From Streptomyces platensis (GTDB taxonomy: Bacteria; Actinomycetota; Actinomycetes; Streptomycetales; Streptomycetaceae), in NCBI RefSeq assembly GCF_008704855.1, contig NZ_CP023691.1, positions 8,432,001 through 8,496,000 of the forward strand: a stretch of DNA of 64,000 nucleotides, written 5' to 3'. Under the pieces are notes generated by a model. That model saw nothing but the letters and a program-made list of their open reading frames with translations. It was not told the DNA's origin and made no database searches. Positions within the stretch are counted from its first letter, which is position 1, and each line of letters opens with the position of its first letter. This document shows positions 42,973 to 51,182 of the stretch, one piece after another. The position numbers and the translations under genes were made by a program.

Positions 42973-43661
42973 TGAACGACCTGGAACAGCTCAAACGCCT
43001 ATGCCCCCCACCCGCCAACCGTTCAGACCAAGCCCTGCCCGCCTGGGAATCAGTAGAACAGGGGCTGGGCATCAGACTCCCGGACGACTACAAGAGGCTT
43101 TTCGAGGAATACGGGCCAGGTAGTTTCTATGATTTCCTTTCCCTCTATCAACCCCAGTCTCTCGAGACGATCGATATCGAGGTACAGACGCCGAAAATTC
43201 TCGCCTCACTCGAAAAGCGATGCGAGTGGACCGACTACAGTCTTCCGTATCCCATCGCCTGGCTTCAGCCAGTCGCAGTAACGGACAACGGAGAATACGT
43301 CTTCTGGGTGGCCGAAACCAAAAGCAATCCGGATCTTTGGGGAATCGCAATAAACGAGGCCAGTGGGGATGATTGGTTCACATTTGATGGAACCATCACC
43401 GCATTCCTGAGAAGGCTCTGCGAAGGCCTCGAGGTGCCGTTGTTCCCTGACTCCCTTCTCGAAAGGCCGCCGTCTTTCCGCTCGTCCAGTTATACCCCTG
43501 AAGACTGGCGACGGGCTCACGCGATCAATACTGCCCCAGACACCGGACCGGTGGACTCGGAGGACATCCGTGAATGGGCCCGGAGTCAGGGCTACGACGT
43601 AGCACCACGAGGGCGGATTCCCGCCGCCATCCGCGACGCCTACGAGCAGGCGCACAGATAA
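42972..43661 (+). CDS. SUKH (SMI1/KNR4) immunity protein fused to an Lsr2-like DNA-binding tail
   Basis: A 229-aa protein; the ATG at 42972 shares its A with the toxin stop (a GTG at 42969 would add one residue). Residues 1-150 are a SUKH immunity domain: G-I-R-L-P-D-D-Y-K-R-L-F-E-E-Y-G-P-G, W-L-Q-P-V-A-V-T-D-N-G-E-Y-V-F-W, D-W-F-T-F-D-G-T. A linker leads to the last 36 residues, D-S-E-D-I-R-E-W-A-R-S-Q-G-Y-D-V with R-G-R-I-P and I-R-D-A-Y-E-Q-A, which match the C-terminal DNA-binding domain of Lsr2, including the R-G-R that enters the minor groove of AT-rich DNA. It should neutralise the nuclease tip. The tail might also tie immunity to the AT-rich toxin DNA, an inference. Confidence 0.8.
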   Translation: MNDLEQLKRLCPPPANRSDQALPAWESVEQGLGIRLPDDYKRLFEEYGPGSFYDFLSLYQPQSLETIDIEVQTPKILASLEKRCEWTDYSLPYPIAWLQPVAVTDNGEYVFWVAETKSNPDLWGIAINEASGDDWFTFDGTITAFLRRLCEGLEVPLFPDSLLERPPSFRSSSYTPEDWRRAHAINTAPDTGPVDSEDIREWARSQGYDVAPRGRIPAAIRDAYEQAHR

Positions 43662-43983
43662 GTACATTGCCGAGGGACGCGCTGAATGAGGCGATTTACC
43701 AGGCGAATTCGCCGCGTTCCAGTGCGGCCTCGCGTCAGTCGACAGCGAGCTGAAACAGGTCGTGCTGAACTCCAACATCCCTCACCGCACGGTGACAGTG
43801 CTGGCCGCCGCTGCGGTGACGGCGCTGTTCCTTTCCGGCTGCTCCCCCGCCTCCCTGCCGAAGCAGTCGGAACGCCTGTAGAAGGTTGCTGGCTTGACCA
43901 CGTTCTTCGCTGCTGAAGGCTTGCCATGTCCAGGGGGCGCAGCGCGACTTGATCGCTGCCGGGCCAGCTGTCTTCGCTCCCGC
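43662..43983. other. Stretch between the SUKH gene and the APH-type kinase, with one tiny lipoprotein ORF
   Basis: No large gene. A 39-codon ORF is listed at 43762-43881. I see no strong hairpin between the convergent genes here. Some sequence near 43690-43760 has protein-like composition in one frame (G-E-F-A-A-F-Q-C-G-L-A-S-V-D-S) leading into that ORF, perhaps the end of a lost gene. Confidence 0.35.
43762..43881 (+). CDS. Tiny putative lipoprotein, possibly truncated
   Basis: A 39-codon ORF from a GTG: H-R-T-V-T-V-L-A-A-A-A-V-T-A-L-F-L-S-G-C-S then P-A-S-L-P-K-Q-S-E-R-L. It has a complete leader and lipobox (L-S-G-C) but only a dozen mature residues. It is either a short surface peptide or a lipoprotein cut off early. 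No family. Confidence 0.35.
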   Translation: MLNSNIPHRTVTVLAAAAVTALFLSGCSPASLPKQSERL

Positions 43984-44811
43984 CTATCGAGAAATGGCCG
44001 CTACGAGAGCCCGCAACGGTCCAACGAGTTCGGGGTGGTCGCCGCGGGATGCGGACTGGAGGAGGTCTGCTGCGACGACGAGGAGTGCGGTGTGGCCGGC
44101 AGGGCTGTCCAGGATCGGAAATTCGGTACGGATGCGGGCGGCGGTGTGGGGCGCGAGGAGGGAGTAGGCATACAGCAGCGCGGGGTCGTAGCCGACCGGT
44201 GCCAGCCCGAACCCTTCGAAATCCAGCAGGGTGGGCCCGCTCGTGGTGAGGTTGGCGAAGTGGCAGTCGCCGTGCGCTGTAGCCCAGTCGATCTCGGCCG
44301 GGGCGGGGACGCCGGCGTGCTGGGGGAGTGCGCGGTCGATCCACTGCCGGCGTACCGCGATCCGTTCGGTGGGTGTGGCGGCGATGGTCTCCAGGTCGGT
44401 GTGCAGGGATTTCCACCACGTCTCCGGCAGCTCCAGCTCACTGGTCAGTACGGGTTCCGGCGCGCATGTGGGGGAGTCGATGAACGCGGTGAGCTCGGCG
44501 CGGTAGGCGATGCCGTCGCGCTCTGTGCCGTCGTGGATGCCGTACAGGGCCGGCTTGCACACCCCGGCGAAGGCGGCCGCCGCGTCCTTGGTGCCCTCCC
44601 ACAGCTTCCCCTTTGCCTGCTCGGCCGGCGCGGAGATCAACCGCAACCAGCAGGCTCCATGGTCGGGATGGTGCGCCTTCTGGCCGAGGGTGCGGCCCTG
44701 GTAGCCCCACAGCCGCCGCCCCTCAACGTTGACGCCGAGTGCGGCGCTCGCCTCCTGCTGCGCGGCGAGTGCGCGGTGTTCGTCAGCCGGGGTGGTGGGG
44801 GGCGAGTACAT
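43984..44811 (-). CDS. Aminoglycoside phosphotransferase (APH)-type kinase
   Basis: A 275-aa protein of the APH/choline kinase fold: A-T-A-H-G-D-C-H-F-A-N-L-T with the catalytic loop H-G-D at 180-182 and N187, then T-L-L-D-F-E-G-F with D197 for Mg2+, and V-G-Y-D-P-A. The N-terminal lobe is weakly conserved. It overlaps the end of the aldo/keto reductase by 29 bp and is the last gene of a minus-strand cluster with a JmjC/cupin protein and a small peptide. It probably phosphorylates a small molecule or peptide product of the cluster rather than an antibiotic; the substrate is unknown. Confidence 0.75.
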   Translation of the reverse strand: MYSPPTTPADEHRALAAQQEASAALGVNVEGRRLWGYQGRTLGQKAHHPDHGACWLRLISAPAEQAKGKLWEGTKDAAAAFAGVCKPALYGIHDGTERDGIAYRAELTAFIDSPTCAPEPVLTSELELPETWWKSLHTDLETIAATPTERIAVRRQWIDRALPQHAGVPAPAEIDWATAHGDCHFANLTTSGPTLLDFEGFGLAPVGYDPALLYAYSLLAPHTAARIRTEFPILDSPAGHTALLVVAADLLQSASRGDHPELVGPLRALVAAISR

Positions 44812-45690
44812 CGCACACCTTCCGCAGGGTCCAGGGCGGGATAGCCGCCTGGTCGAGGGCGGCGCGAGCGGCCTCCCAGTGTGCCGGAGCCGACGCCGAC
44901 AGCAGAACCTTCGTCACCCCCGGGCATGAGGCGACCGCCAGCAAACATGCCTGCGCGACGGACAGCCTCCGCCGCAACAGCGCCGCAAGATCGTCGGTCG
45001 CTGCCCGCACGAGTTCACCGCCGTGCAGGGGCGCAGAAGCGAACACCTGCCAGTCACGTTCTGCTGCCTCACCGATCGGCCCCCGGCCGTCGAGGGCCAG
45101 CTCGAGCGCGCCGGCCTCAACCAGGCTGACCGGCAGCTGCACAGCCCGCAGCTGGTGGTCAGGCGAGCCGGCGGCCTCGGCGGCCAATCGGTCCAGTTCT
45201 CGACGGTAATCAGCCCCTCGGTGAAGCCGGACCAGGTGGCGATCCCGTACGTGCTCAGGTGCCCGGCTGCTGCCGCTTCCTCCAGGACGGCAAAAGCCTC
45301 GCGCAGCACGATCGGCAGCACAACGGGATCGCCGGTGCGCTCAGGGTTGTGCAGGAAGACGGTGTCCAGACAGCCGCGGCCGAGAGCGGCACGATTGCGC
45401 TCCACCTGCCAGCGCACATACCCGGCCGCCAGACTGTGCCCACGCTCGGCATCCTCCGGAGGCAGAGCGCCGGCGGCAACAGCGGCGGCCGCACCAGGAG
45501 CGGGGAAGCCGACCTTCGTCGACACCCGCAGCCCTGGAAGGTCGGCGAGGACGGGAGCGAGCAGGCGGTGGGCACGGCCGGCCAGGTAGTTGGGGGCAGT
45601 ATCCACCCACCCGGAACCGGGGGTGGCCGCCCGTCGGGCCGCGGCGGCCACCTCCCGCAGCCGGTACGTGCCCAGCGCCAACCACGCCAT
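44783..45690 (-). pseudogene. Aldo/keto reductase family gene with a frameshift
   Basis: It starts at an ATG sharing one base with the hydroxylase stop. The first part reads A-L-G-T-Y-R-L-R-E-V, G-W-V-D-T-A-P-N-Y, R-V-S-T-K-V-G-F, D-T-V-F-L-H-N-P-E and Y-G-I-A-T-W: the barrel strands with D and Y of the catalytic set. Near 45200, after G-L-I-T-V-E-N, the frame changes; the rest (R-L-A-A-E-A-A-G, F-A-S-A-P-L-H-G-G, S-C-P-G-V-T-K-V-L) continues in another frame. A single missing base restores one 300-aa reductase. Either the gene is dead or the assembly has an error. Confidence 0.65.
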
Positions 45691-46896
45691 CACCACAGGT
45701 CTCCCCTTACGGTGGCAGCCTGAGCGTCCACCAGCGCCTGGACGACCGCAGCGGCGTCGGCGACCGTCAGCTCCGCAGCTGCCGCAAGGTCGGCCAGCGA
45801 TACCCAGCCCCCGCTCAGCAGGCGTCGCAGCAGTGGTTCGACGGCTGGGTCGAAGTCCCACTCCTGGCCCGCCGCGGCGAAACGGACCACCACACCCTCG
45901 CCCTCGGCCGCAGACGTCAGGCGCGCCCGCCCCCGTCGTCAGCCGCACACGCACCTCCGGGTCGGCGGGCACGCCGTCGAGGTGGGGGAGAGAGGGGCGG
46001 AGCCGGCCGAGATCCTCAGCATCCCGGGTCGCGGCGAACCGCTTCAGGAGCCCGGGCTCCTCCAAGGCGGCCATCAGATGCTCGCGCAGCGACTCCACGT
46101 AGGCAGCCTGGGCGTCGGGACCTGCGTGGAGGGGCAGGTCGGCACGCACCTGCTCCGTGGTCCGGAGCATCTCGGAGAGCCAGCCGATCAGGTCGGCGCC
46201 TGTGTGCGGGGTCAACCCGCACGTCAGGTGAAGGGAGCGGACACCTTGGTCGGCGGCGACCGCGTGCCACCAGCCACGCGGCAGATACAACACATCTCCC
46301 GGCTCCAGAACCAGGTCGGCTACCGGTTGCTCGGGTGGGGGTTCGGGCTGGGCGGTGTCGCGGTGCATCGGCGCGATCCGGGTCGGCCCAAAGATCCGCC
46401 AGTGCTTGGACCCTTCGACCTGCACCACGATCACGTCGTGGTCGTCCCAATGAGTGCCGAAGCCCTCGCGGGCGCTCCAGGAGGCGTAGGCGTTGACCTG
46501 GACATGCGTGCGCAGCCAGCTCTCCAGGTGCTGGGCGAGGTCGGCGACCGGCTCGTGCAGTTCGTCGATCGCATCGATCACCAACGAGGCCCCCTCCGCC
46601 AGGCGCTGCTGCAGCTCGGCGGGGTGGGTGCGCTGCCAGATGGTGTGCCGGCGGGTGGTGACGGGCACGGCATAGCGGTCCTGGGGCAGCATCTCGCCGC
46701 CGGCGGACAGCCTCAGCCGCGGCACCTCCAGGCGATGGGTGGCGATCAGGTCGTTGAGTGTGTCGAAAGAGACGAGAGCGCCAGGGTCGGTCACGGCGCC
46801 GCGGACGTAGCGGTAGTCGCGGTGCAGCGACCGGGCCAGGAACTCCTCCTGGCCCAGCCGCTCCGCGATGAGCTGGAAAGTCATCGCTTCGGTCAC
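45690..46896 (-). pseudogene. JmjC/cupin-type Fe(II)/2-oxoglutarate hydroxylase gene with a frameshift
   Basis: Starts at the GTG at 46896 (or ATG 46884), 9 bp after the small peptide's stop. The cupin core is intact: F-G-T-H-W-D-D-H-D with H149 and D151 as metal ligands, V-V-Q-V-E-G-S-K-H-W-R-I-F-G, L-E-P-G-D-V-L-Y-L-P-R-G-W-W-H with H211. This is the bacterial arginyl/asparaginyl hydroxylase-like JmjC family. After R-V-R-L-T-T-G-A-G-A, near 45920, one extra base shifts the frame; the proper winged-helix end (A-A-G-Q-E-W-D-F-D-P-A, W-V-S-L-A-D-L) follows in another frame and stops at 45690. A frame-corrected protein would have about 400 residues. The dimerisation/winged-helix end is lost unless the indel is an error. 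Confidence 0.65.
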
Positions 46897-46905
46897 CGTC
46901 GCCTG

Positions 46906-47043
46906 TCAGTCGTTGCCGTCCGAGCGGCCGGTTCCGCCGCCGTCGGAGGGCTTCGCGCCACGGGCGCGGGTGGCCTGGATCTGCCGACGGGCGCGGACCA
47001 GACCGCCACCCTCAGCGGTGGACATTTCGGTGTGCTGCGGCAT
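46906..47043 (-). CDS. 45-aa peptide, candidate precursor for the JmjC enzyme
   Basis: ATG at 47043 with GGAGG 5 bp upstream. The peptide has an N-terminal acidic part (T-E-M-S-T-A-E), a Gly-rich hinge, a basic centre (V-R-A-R-R-Q-I-Q-A-T-R-A-R-G-A-K) and a Gly/Ser/Asp tail. It is directly upstream of the hydroxylase gene on the same strand, the position of RiPP precursors. The Arg/Asn/Asp residues are typical targets of JmjC hydroxylases. It has no homologue I recognise; the role is inference from layout and ribosome-binding site. Confidence 0.5.
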   Translation of the reverse strand: MPQHTEMSTAEGGGLVRARRQIQATRARGAKPSDGGGTGRSDGND

Positions 47044-47255
47044 CGTTGCCTCCACGAAGAGATCGTCCCGGCACTCCGGCCGGCGTGGAAACAGCGTCGC
47101 GCAACAACTGGCCCCAAATCATTGCCCGTTGGAAACGCAGGCATTGCGGGGTCACCCGCAATGTTCCCTCCCACAGGCCTACTGCCTCACGGGATCCAGC
47201 TCAGCTACCGTGAGGCAGGCTGACCGCTCCACAACGGGGGTGCGCCATAGCCACG

Positions 47256-48689
47256 ATGACCCGCTCACGCCGCGCCACCATCGTCAAAGAGGCGGCGCAG
47301 ATCCGCATGCACTGCCAACGCCAAGGCCGCAGCACCGAACGCACCGTCACCGCCATCCGCAACGCCTTGCCCGAAGTCACGGCCCTTGAGGCCTGGCGTC
47401 TGGCCTTGGGCTGGTCGAGAGCCGACACCGTCGCCCAGATCAGCGATCTCTACCGAGCCGACGGCCTCATTCCCCCGGGACCATCGCAGTCGATGCTCTG
47501 CCGTTGGGAACACGACCCCCATGAGTGGCCCGGCCAGGAGTACGCCGCCATGCTCTGCCGCGCCTACGGAGCGCGCCCGGTGCAGCTCGGCCTCAGCCGA
47601 GCCGGCGGCGACCCCTTCGATGGCCTCGGGTTAGGGGCCAAGATCCGATACGGTCATGCTGATGTCGAGGCGTGTGAGGCACCCGCACGGGAAAGGGTGG
47701 TGGCGATGACCACATCCGCCGGTCTACCGGCCGTCCGCGAATCCCTCCACCTCGCCCTGCTCGCCGACCCCGCAGGTAGCAGCGCCGTCGTCGAACTGGC
47801 CGAAGCCGCCGTCGAGCACTACGCCCTCAACTACAGCAAGCACCCACCCCACACCCTCTTCGCCGAAGTACGCACCGCACGCAACCTGCTGACCGGCACA
47901 CTGATTACCCACAGCGTCGAAGAAGCTGTCGCCGCGGAAATGCGGCGCAGTATCGGCTGGCTCTGCGCACTGCTCGGGAACCTCGCCTTCCACCTCGACG
48001 ACGCCTCCGGTGCCAGAGCACACCTGGCGACCGCCGGAACCTACGGCACCCGCACCGGAGACGTCCGGCTCACCGCGTGGGCCTGTGGCGCCCAGAGCAT
48101 GGTGGCCCGCGCAGCCGGCCAATACGCTCGCGCCCTCACCCACGCCGAACAGGGCCTCGCCCACGCACCCGCTGGGCTCGCCCGCGCCCAGCTGCACGCC
48201 TGGGCACAACTGCCGGCGCTGGCCGGGCAAGGCCGCGCCGATGAAGCAGACGCTGCGCTCGCGGCCGCGACCAGGGAACTGGAAGCCGACGCGGTTGGCG
48301 CAGCACCAGGCCGGTTCGGCTTCGACGCCGCGGAATACGCACTGCACGTAGCCGAAGCCCACCTCGGCCTGGGCCGCCACGAGCAGGCCACTACTCGAGC
48401 CGAAGCCTCGGTGAACCATGCGGCTGTGGGGACACCGGGCTGGGCCGCCGGCACTTTGGTCCTCGCGCAGGCCGAGGCTGGCCTCCGGCCCGCCGACGCC
48501 GCGCAACGGGCACTTGACGTACTCGAACGGGTGCCGGCCGCCAAACTCCGCTCGACCTCCCGCACCCGGCTGGTCCGTCTGGATGCAGCTCTCGCACACA
48601 CCCCGGCAGCCGGGGCCGAAGATCTGCACGAGCGTGTCCGGTCGTTGCCACCGATCATCGACGAGCATGAAGACGCAGCCAGCGCGTAG
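47256..48689 (+). CDS. XRE-type regulator with TPR-like repeats
   Basis: A 477-aa protein from the ATG at 47256. The N-terminal part has a helix-turn-helix (A-W-R-L-A-L-G-W-S-R-A-D-T-V-A-Q-I and S-M-L-C-R-W-E) in the Streptomyces XRE-TPR style, followed by about 300 residues of helical tandem repeats (A-E-A-A-V-E-H-Y-A-L, G-A-R-A-H-L-A-T-A-G, A-L-T-H-A-E-Q-G-L-A-H-A). Such proteins sense peptides or ligands with the repeat domain. It is divergent from the peptide/JmjC/reductase/kinase cluster, with about 210 bp between, and probably controls it. Confidence 0.8.
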   Translation: MTRSRRATIVKEAAQIRMHCQRQGRSTERTVTAIRNALPEVTALEAWRLALGWSRADTVAQISDLYRADGLIPPGPSQSMLCRWEHDPHEWPGQEYAAMLCRAYGARPVQLGLSRAGGDPFDGLGLGAKIRYGHADVEACEAPARERVVAMTTSAGLPAVRESLHLALLADPAGSSAVVELAEAAVEHYALNYSKHPPHTLFAEVRTARNLLTGTLITHSVEEAVAAEMRRSIGWLCALLGNLAFHLDDASGARAHLATAGTYGTRTGDVRLTAWACGAQSMVARAAGQYARALTHAEQGLAHAPAGLARAQLHAWAQLPALAGQGRADEADAALAAATRELEADAVGAAPGRFGFDAAEYALHVAEAHLGLGRHEQATTRAEASVNHAAVGTPGWAAGTLVLAQAEAGLRPADAAQRALDVLERVPAAKLRSTSRTRLVRLDAALAHTPAAGAEDLHERVRSLPPIIDEHEDAASA

Positions 48690-48807
48690 CTGCACCGAGC
48701 GGATTCAACTGCTGTTGACGCTCGCGTCGTGGTGAATGTCTGAGCGCCGGTTCAATGGCGGTTCATGCGGAGTGCGTCGCTTGCGCGGGGTGTGGTGACT
48801 GTTGCGC

Positions 48808-48846
48808 GAGGGCGGCCGCTGTCTGGGGCTTCGCGCGGCCGCGCTC
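48808..48846. terminator. 12-bp hairpin between convergent genes
   Basis: GAGGGCGGCCGC at 48808-48819 and GCGGCCGCGCTC at 48835-48846 pair with one mismatch, with a 15-nt loop. It lies between the ends of the XRE-TPR gene (48689) and the zinc-finger gene (48900). Confidence 0.4.
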
Positions 48847-48899
48847 GACCATGGCCCAGGCGCAGGTCGGGCTTGCGCCGCATGCGCTGCGCAGCCAGT

Positions 48900-49793
48900 T
48901 TAGGGGGTGGTCCGGTCGGGGGTGGCTTGTTTGCGGCGTCTGCGGTGTTCGCGTTGTGCTTGGGCGCGGGCGCATTCGCGTGTGCAGTACTTGATGCCGC
49001 TGGTGCGGTTCTGGCCGTATGTGGCGCGGCCGCGCTGGCGGACGAAGGGGCGGCGGCAGGTTTCGTTGGCGCAGGTGCGGATGGTGGCGTCTTCGGCGAG
49101 GTGGTTGTACAGCTGGAGGAAGGCGACTGACAGGATGCTGGGGTAGCGGTCGGCCAAGTCGCCGATCCCGATGCTGAACCGCTGAAGCGCCGCATTCAGC
49201 GTGCTGCGCAGGTCGCCGATCCGAAGGTCCAGCGTGAGCTCGCGCAGGTGTTCCAAGTCCCGGGGAAAAACCTCTGGTTGGTCGTCGTTAGCCGCCTGCC
49301 ACAGTGCCAGTTCGTCCTCGGTCACCGCCGCGTCCACGAGCGCGTCGAGTCCGCCCTCACGGCGTAGGGCAAGCCAGGTGGTGACAGCCTCCTGCGCCTG
49401 GGACACAAAAAGGGTGGCGAGTTCACCGTGCAGGGCGAACGGTCCGTGCATGGGATGGAGTTGTGCATCGAGCTCGGTGTAATGGTCGTGGTCCTCGACG
49501 TCCCAGCTGCCCGAGGCGATGTCCCCGCCCAGCGGCCCGTAAGTGCGCATGACGTGGGCGATCGCGTCGTGGTCTGCGGGATCGAGGTCCATGAGTTCGT
49601 GGAGGTAGAAGTCCTCCGGCAGCGCCACCGTGTCTCCCCCGTAGTGGACGTGGGGATCCCAGACGATCCACTCGCCGTCGGCCCGTGCTCCGGGCATTGG
49701 CATCAACTCCGGTGCGGGTACCGGAGCTCCGGGCCAGAGCGTAGGACGAAAGCGTGGGTCTACGTATGACGTCATGCGGGGCATCATAGCCAT
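48900..49793 (-). CDS. Hypothetical protein with C-terminal zinc finger
   Basis: A 297-aa protein; several ATGs (49793, 49787, 49784, 49775) are possible, none with a strong ribosome-binding site. The N-terminal two thirds (V-D-P-R-F-R-P-T-L-W-P-G, Y-L-H-E-L-M-D-L-D-P, Y-G-P-L-G-G-D-I-A-S-G-S-W) have no family I recognise. The end holds R-T-C-A-N-E-T-C-R-R-P-F-V-R-Q-R-G and K-Y-C-T-R-E-C-A-R-A-Q, a Cys4 finger like that of CGNR-type proteins, followed by a basic tail (R-R-R-R-K). Probably a nucleic-acid binder or regulator. Divergent from the nuclease gene at 49857. Confidence 0.6.
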   Translation of the reverse strand: MAMMPRMTSYVDPRFRPTLWPGAPVPAPELMPMPGARADGEWIVWDPHVHYGGDTVALPEDFYLHELMDLDPADHDAIAHVMRTYGPLGGDIASGSWDVEDHDHYTELDAQLHPMHGPFALHGELATLFVSQAQEAVTTWLALRREGGLDALVDAAVTEDELALWQAANDDQPEVFPRDLEHLRELTLDLRIGDLRSTLNAALQRFSIGIGDLADRYPSILSVAFLQLYNHLAEDATIRTCANETCRRPFVRQRGRATYGQNRTSGIKYCTRECARAQAQREHRRRRKQATPDRTTP

Positions 49794-49856
49794 GAGGCAG
49801 TAGCACGAAAAGAGGTTGATTCGTATTACGCAGCGTGAATCCCGGAGAGAGGAACC

Positions 49857-50336
49857 GTGGTGACGCACTGGCAGAACCGCAAGGCGATCGGCGACGCACA
49901 CGAGCAGCGTGTCACCAAGACGCTGCGAGCCTGTGGGTGGACGGTGCAGCCTTGCGGCCAGGGCACCTACCCGCCCGCGATCCAGCACGCCCTGGCCCGC
50001 ACCCACTCAGCGCTGCGCTACTTCCCCGATCTGATCGCCGCCCGCGACGGTGAGGTGATCACCATCGATGCCAAAGACCGCATGCCCAGCACTGACAGCG
50101 ACCGGTACGCCATCAGCACCGCCACACTCAACGCCGGCCTGCTCTTCACCGCCGCCCACGCCCCGACCCCGCTGTACTACGTCTTCGGTGATCTCAAGGT
50201 CCTCACGCCCTCCGAAGTCCACCACTACACCACCCATGCTCGGCCTCACCGCAGCGGAGCCTGGGTCCTGGTCGCCACGAAACGAGCCCACCCCTTCGAA
50301 GAGGTCTTCGGTGCACCCCCTGCGCTCGCGGCATGA
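49857..50336 (+). CDS. PD-(D/E)xK-fold nuclease-like protein
   Basis: A 159-aa protein from a GTG (GAGAGG upstream). E16 lies in the first helix (D-A-H-E-Q-R-V-T-K-T-L), P57-D58 in Y-F-P-D-L-I-A, and D71-A-K73 in V-I-T-I-D-A-K-D: the complete E...PD...DxK core of this nuclease fold. The rest is short, with no DNA-binding addition. It may be a resolvase-like or restriction-like nuclease. It stands alone, divergent from a zinc-finger gene and just before a tnsC relic. Confidence 0.65.
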   Translation: MVTHWQNRKAIGDAHEQRVTKTLRACGWTVQPCGQGTYPPAIQHALARTHSALRYFPDLIAARDGEVITIDAKDRMPSTDSDRYAISTATLNAGLLFTAAHAPTPLYYVFGDLKVLTPSEVHHYTTHARPHRSGAWVLVATKRAHPFEEVFGAPPALAA

Positions 50337-50344
50337 GTCCCCTA

Positions 50345-50460
50345 TCAGCCGCCGATGTCCTCCAGCAGGTCCTTTACGACCTCTTCGATGCCTTTATCGA
50401 CGGCGGCCATGTCCGCCTGGCAGATGAGTTGGGAGAGCAGCTTCATGTAGCCACCACGGC
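50345..50460 (-). pseudogene. 3' relic of a second TnsC/TniB ATPase gene
   Basis: About 38 codons read G-Y-M-K-L-L-S-Q-L-I-C-Q-A-D, A-V-D-K-G-I-E-E-V and stop at 50345. The window's intact TnsC has G-Y-M-R-S-L-S-Q-L-I-C-Q-A-A at the same place, 38 residues from its end. Upstream the match stops abruptly and the sequence is that of a ruined methyltransferase on the other strand. It marks a former Tn7-like element at a second site. Confidence 0.65.
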
Positions 50461-50496
50461 CCGGGAGCTGAGACCTGGGCCGCCAGGACCGGGCAC

Positions 50497-51005
50497 TGGG
50501 CCTCGGGTCGGCCGAGGGCGAGAAGCGGCCTTCCTCGCCCAAGGATGTGAAGTGACCGGCGTAGACCTCTCCGTGGTCCAGGTTGCCCAGCCCCCATGTT
50601 GGAGCAGCGAACCGGGCTTGCGGTTCGTTCACGCCGACGTGTGCGACTACCTGGGCGCCGGCAAAGAGCCTTGCGGCGCGGCCAAATTCCGTGAGGGGCG
50701 CGGTCTGGTTCACCGACACCGAGCAAGTTGCTCCCACTGTGCCGCCAAGAGCCTGGCGCCTGGCGGCACAGCGTCTTCAGCCAAGCCGATGCCCGCCGCA
50801 CACCCTCCGCAGCCCATGCGCGGCAAGTGGCTCGAAGGCCGCGCACGCGACTGACCGTCCTGCGGTGGCAGTACAGCCCGCCGGCGTGAACCGACCTACT
50901 CAAGCGCTGCGGCTTTACCAGCATCGCCGCCTGTGTATGCCCGCCCACGAATCCGGGAAGCTCGGCACACTCATGGTGCAGGCCTGCACCCCGTGCGTTA
51001 TCTAG
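50497..51005 (+). pseudogene. Ruined SAM-dependent methyltransferase gene
   Basis: Pieces of a class I methyltransferase appear in order but in different frames: G-R-E-A-A-F-L-A-Q-G-C-E-V-T-G-V-D-L-S, L-R-F-V-H-A-D-V-C-D-Y-L, then R-G-A-V-W-F-T-D-T-E-Q, L-A-P-G-G, P-P-Q-P-M-R-G-K-W-L-E-G-R, and finally P-A-H-E-S-G-K-L-G-T-L-M-V-Q-A with a stop. The glycine-rich SAM loop is damaged and at least three frameshifts are needed. Not functional. Confidence 0.6.
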
Positions 51006-51182
51006 CTTGCCAGACACAGGCCGCCAGTTCTCCAACCCTGGCCCTGGCCGCGGCTCGCCCTGCCGGGCGAAGTGCCGGGCGCCGGCGGAAAGCGGATGGA
51101 GAAGCGCTCGGCAGCGAAGTGGACCGTATGGCTGAGTGCTGCAGTGCACGACGCCTCCTCTTCTATCCACGAGGACGACCGA

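Noticed and set aside
44914..46896. 660-codon minus ORF as one fused JmjC-reductase protein
   Set aside because: The join is made by an out-of-frame Arg/Gly-rich stretch; the true hydroxylase end is in another frame and the reductase has its own ATG at 45690. A fusion is unlikely.
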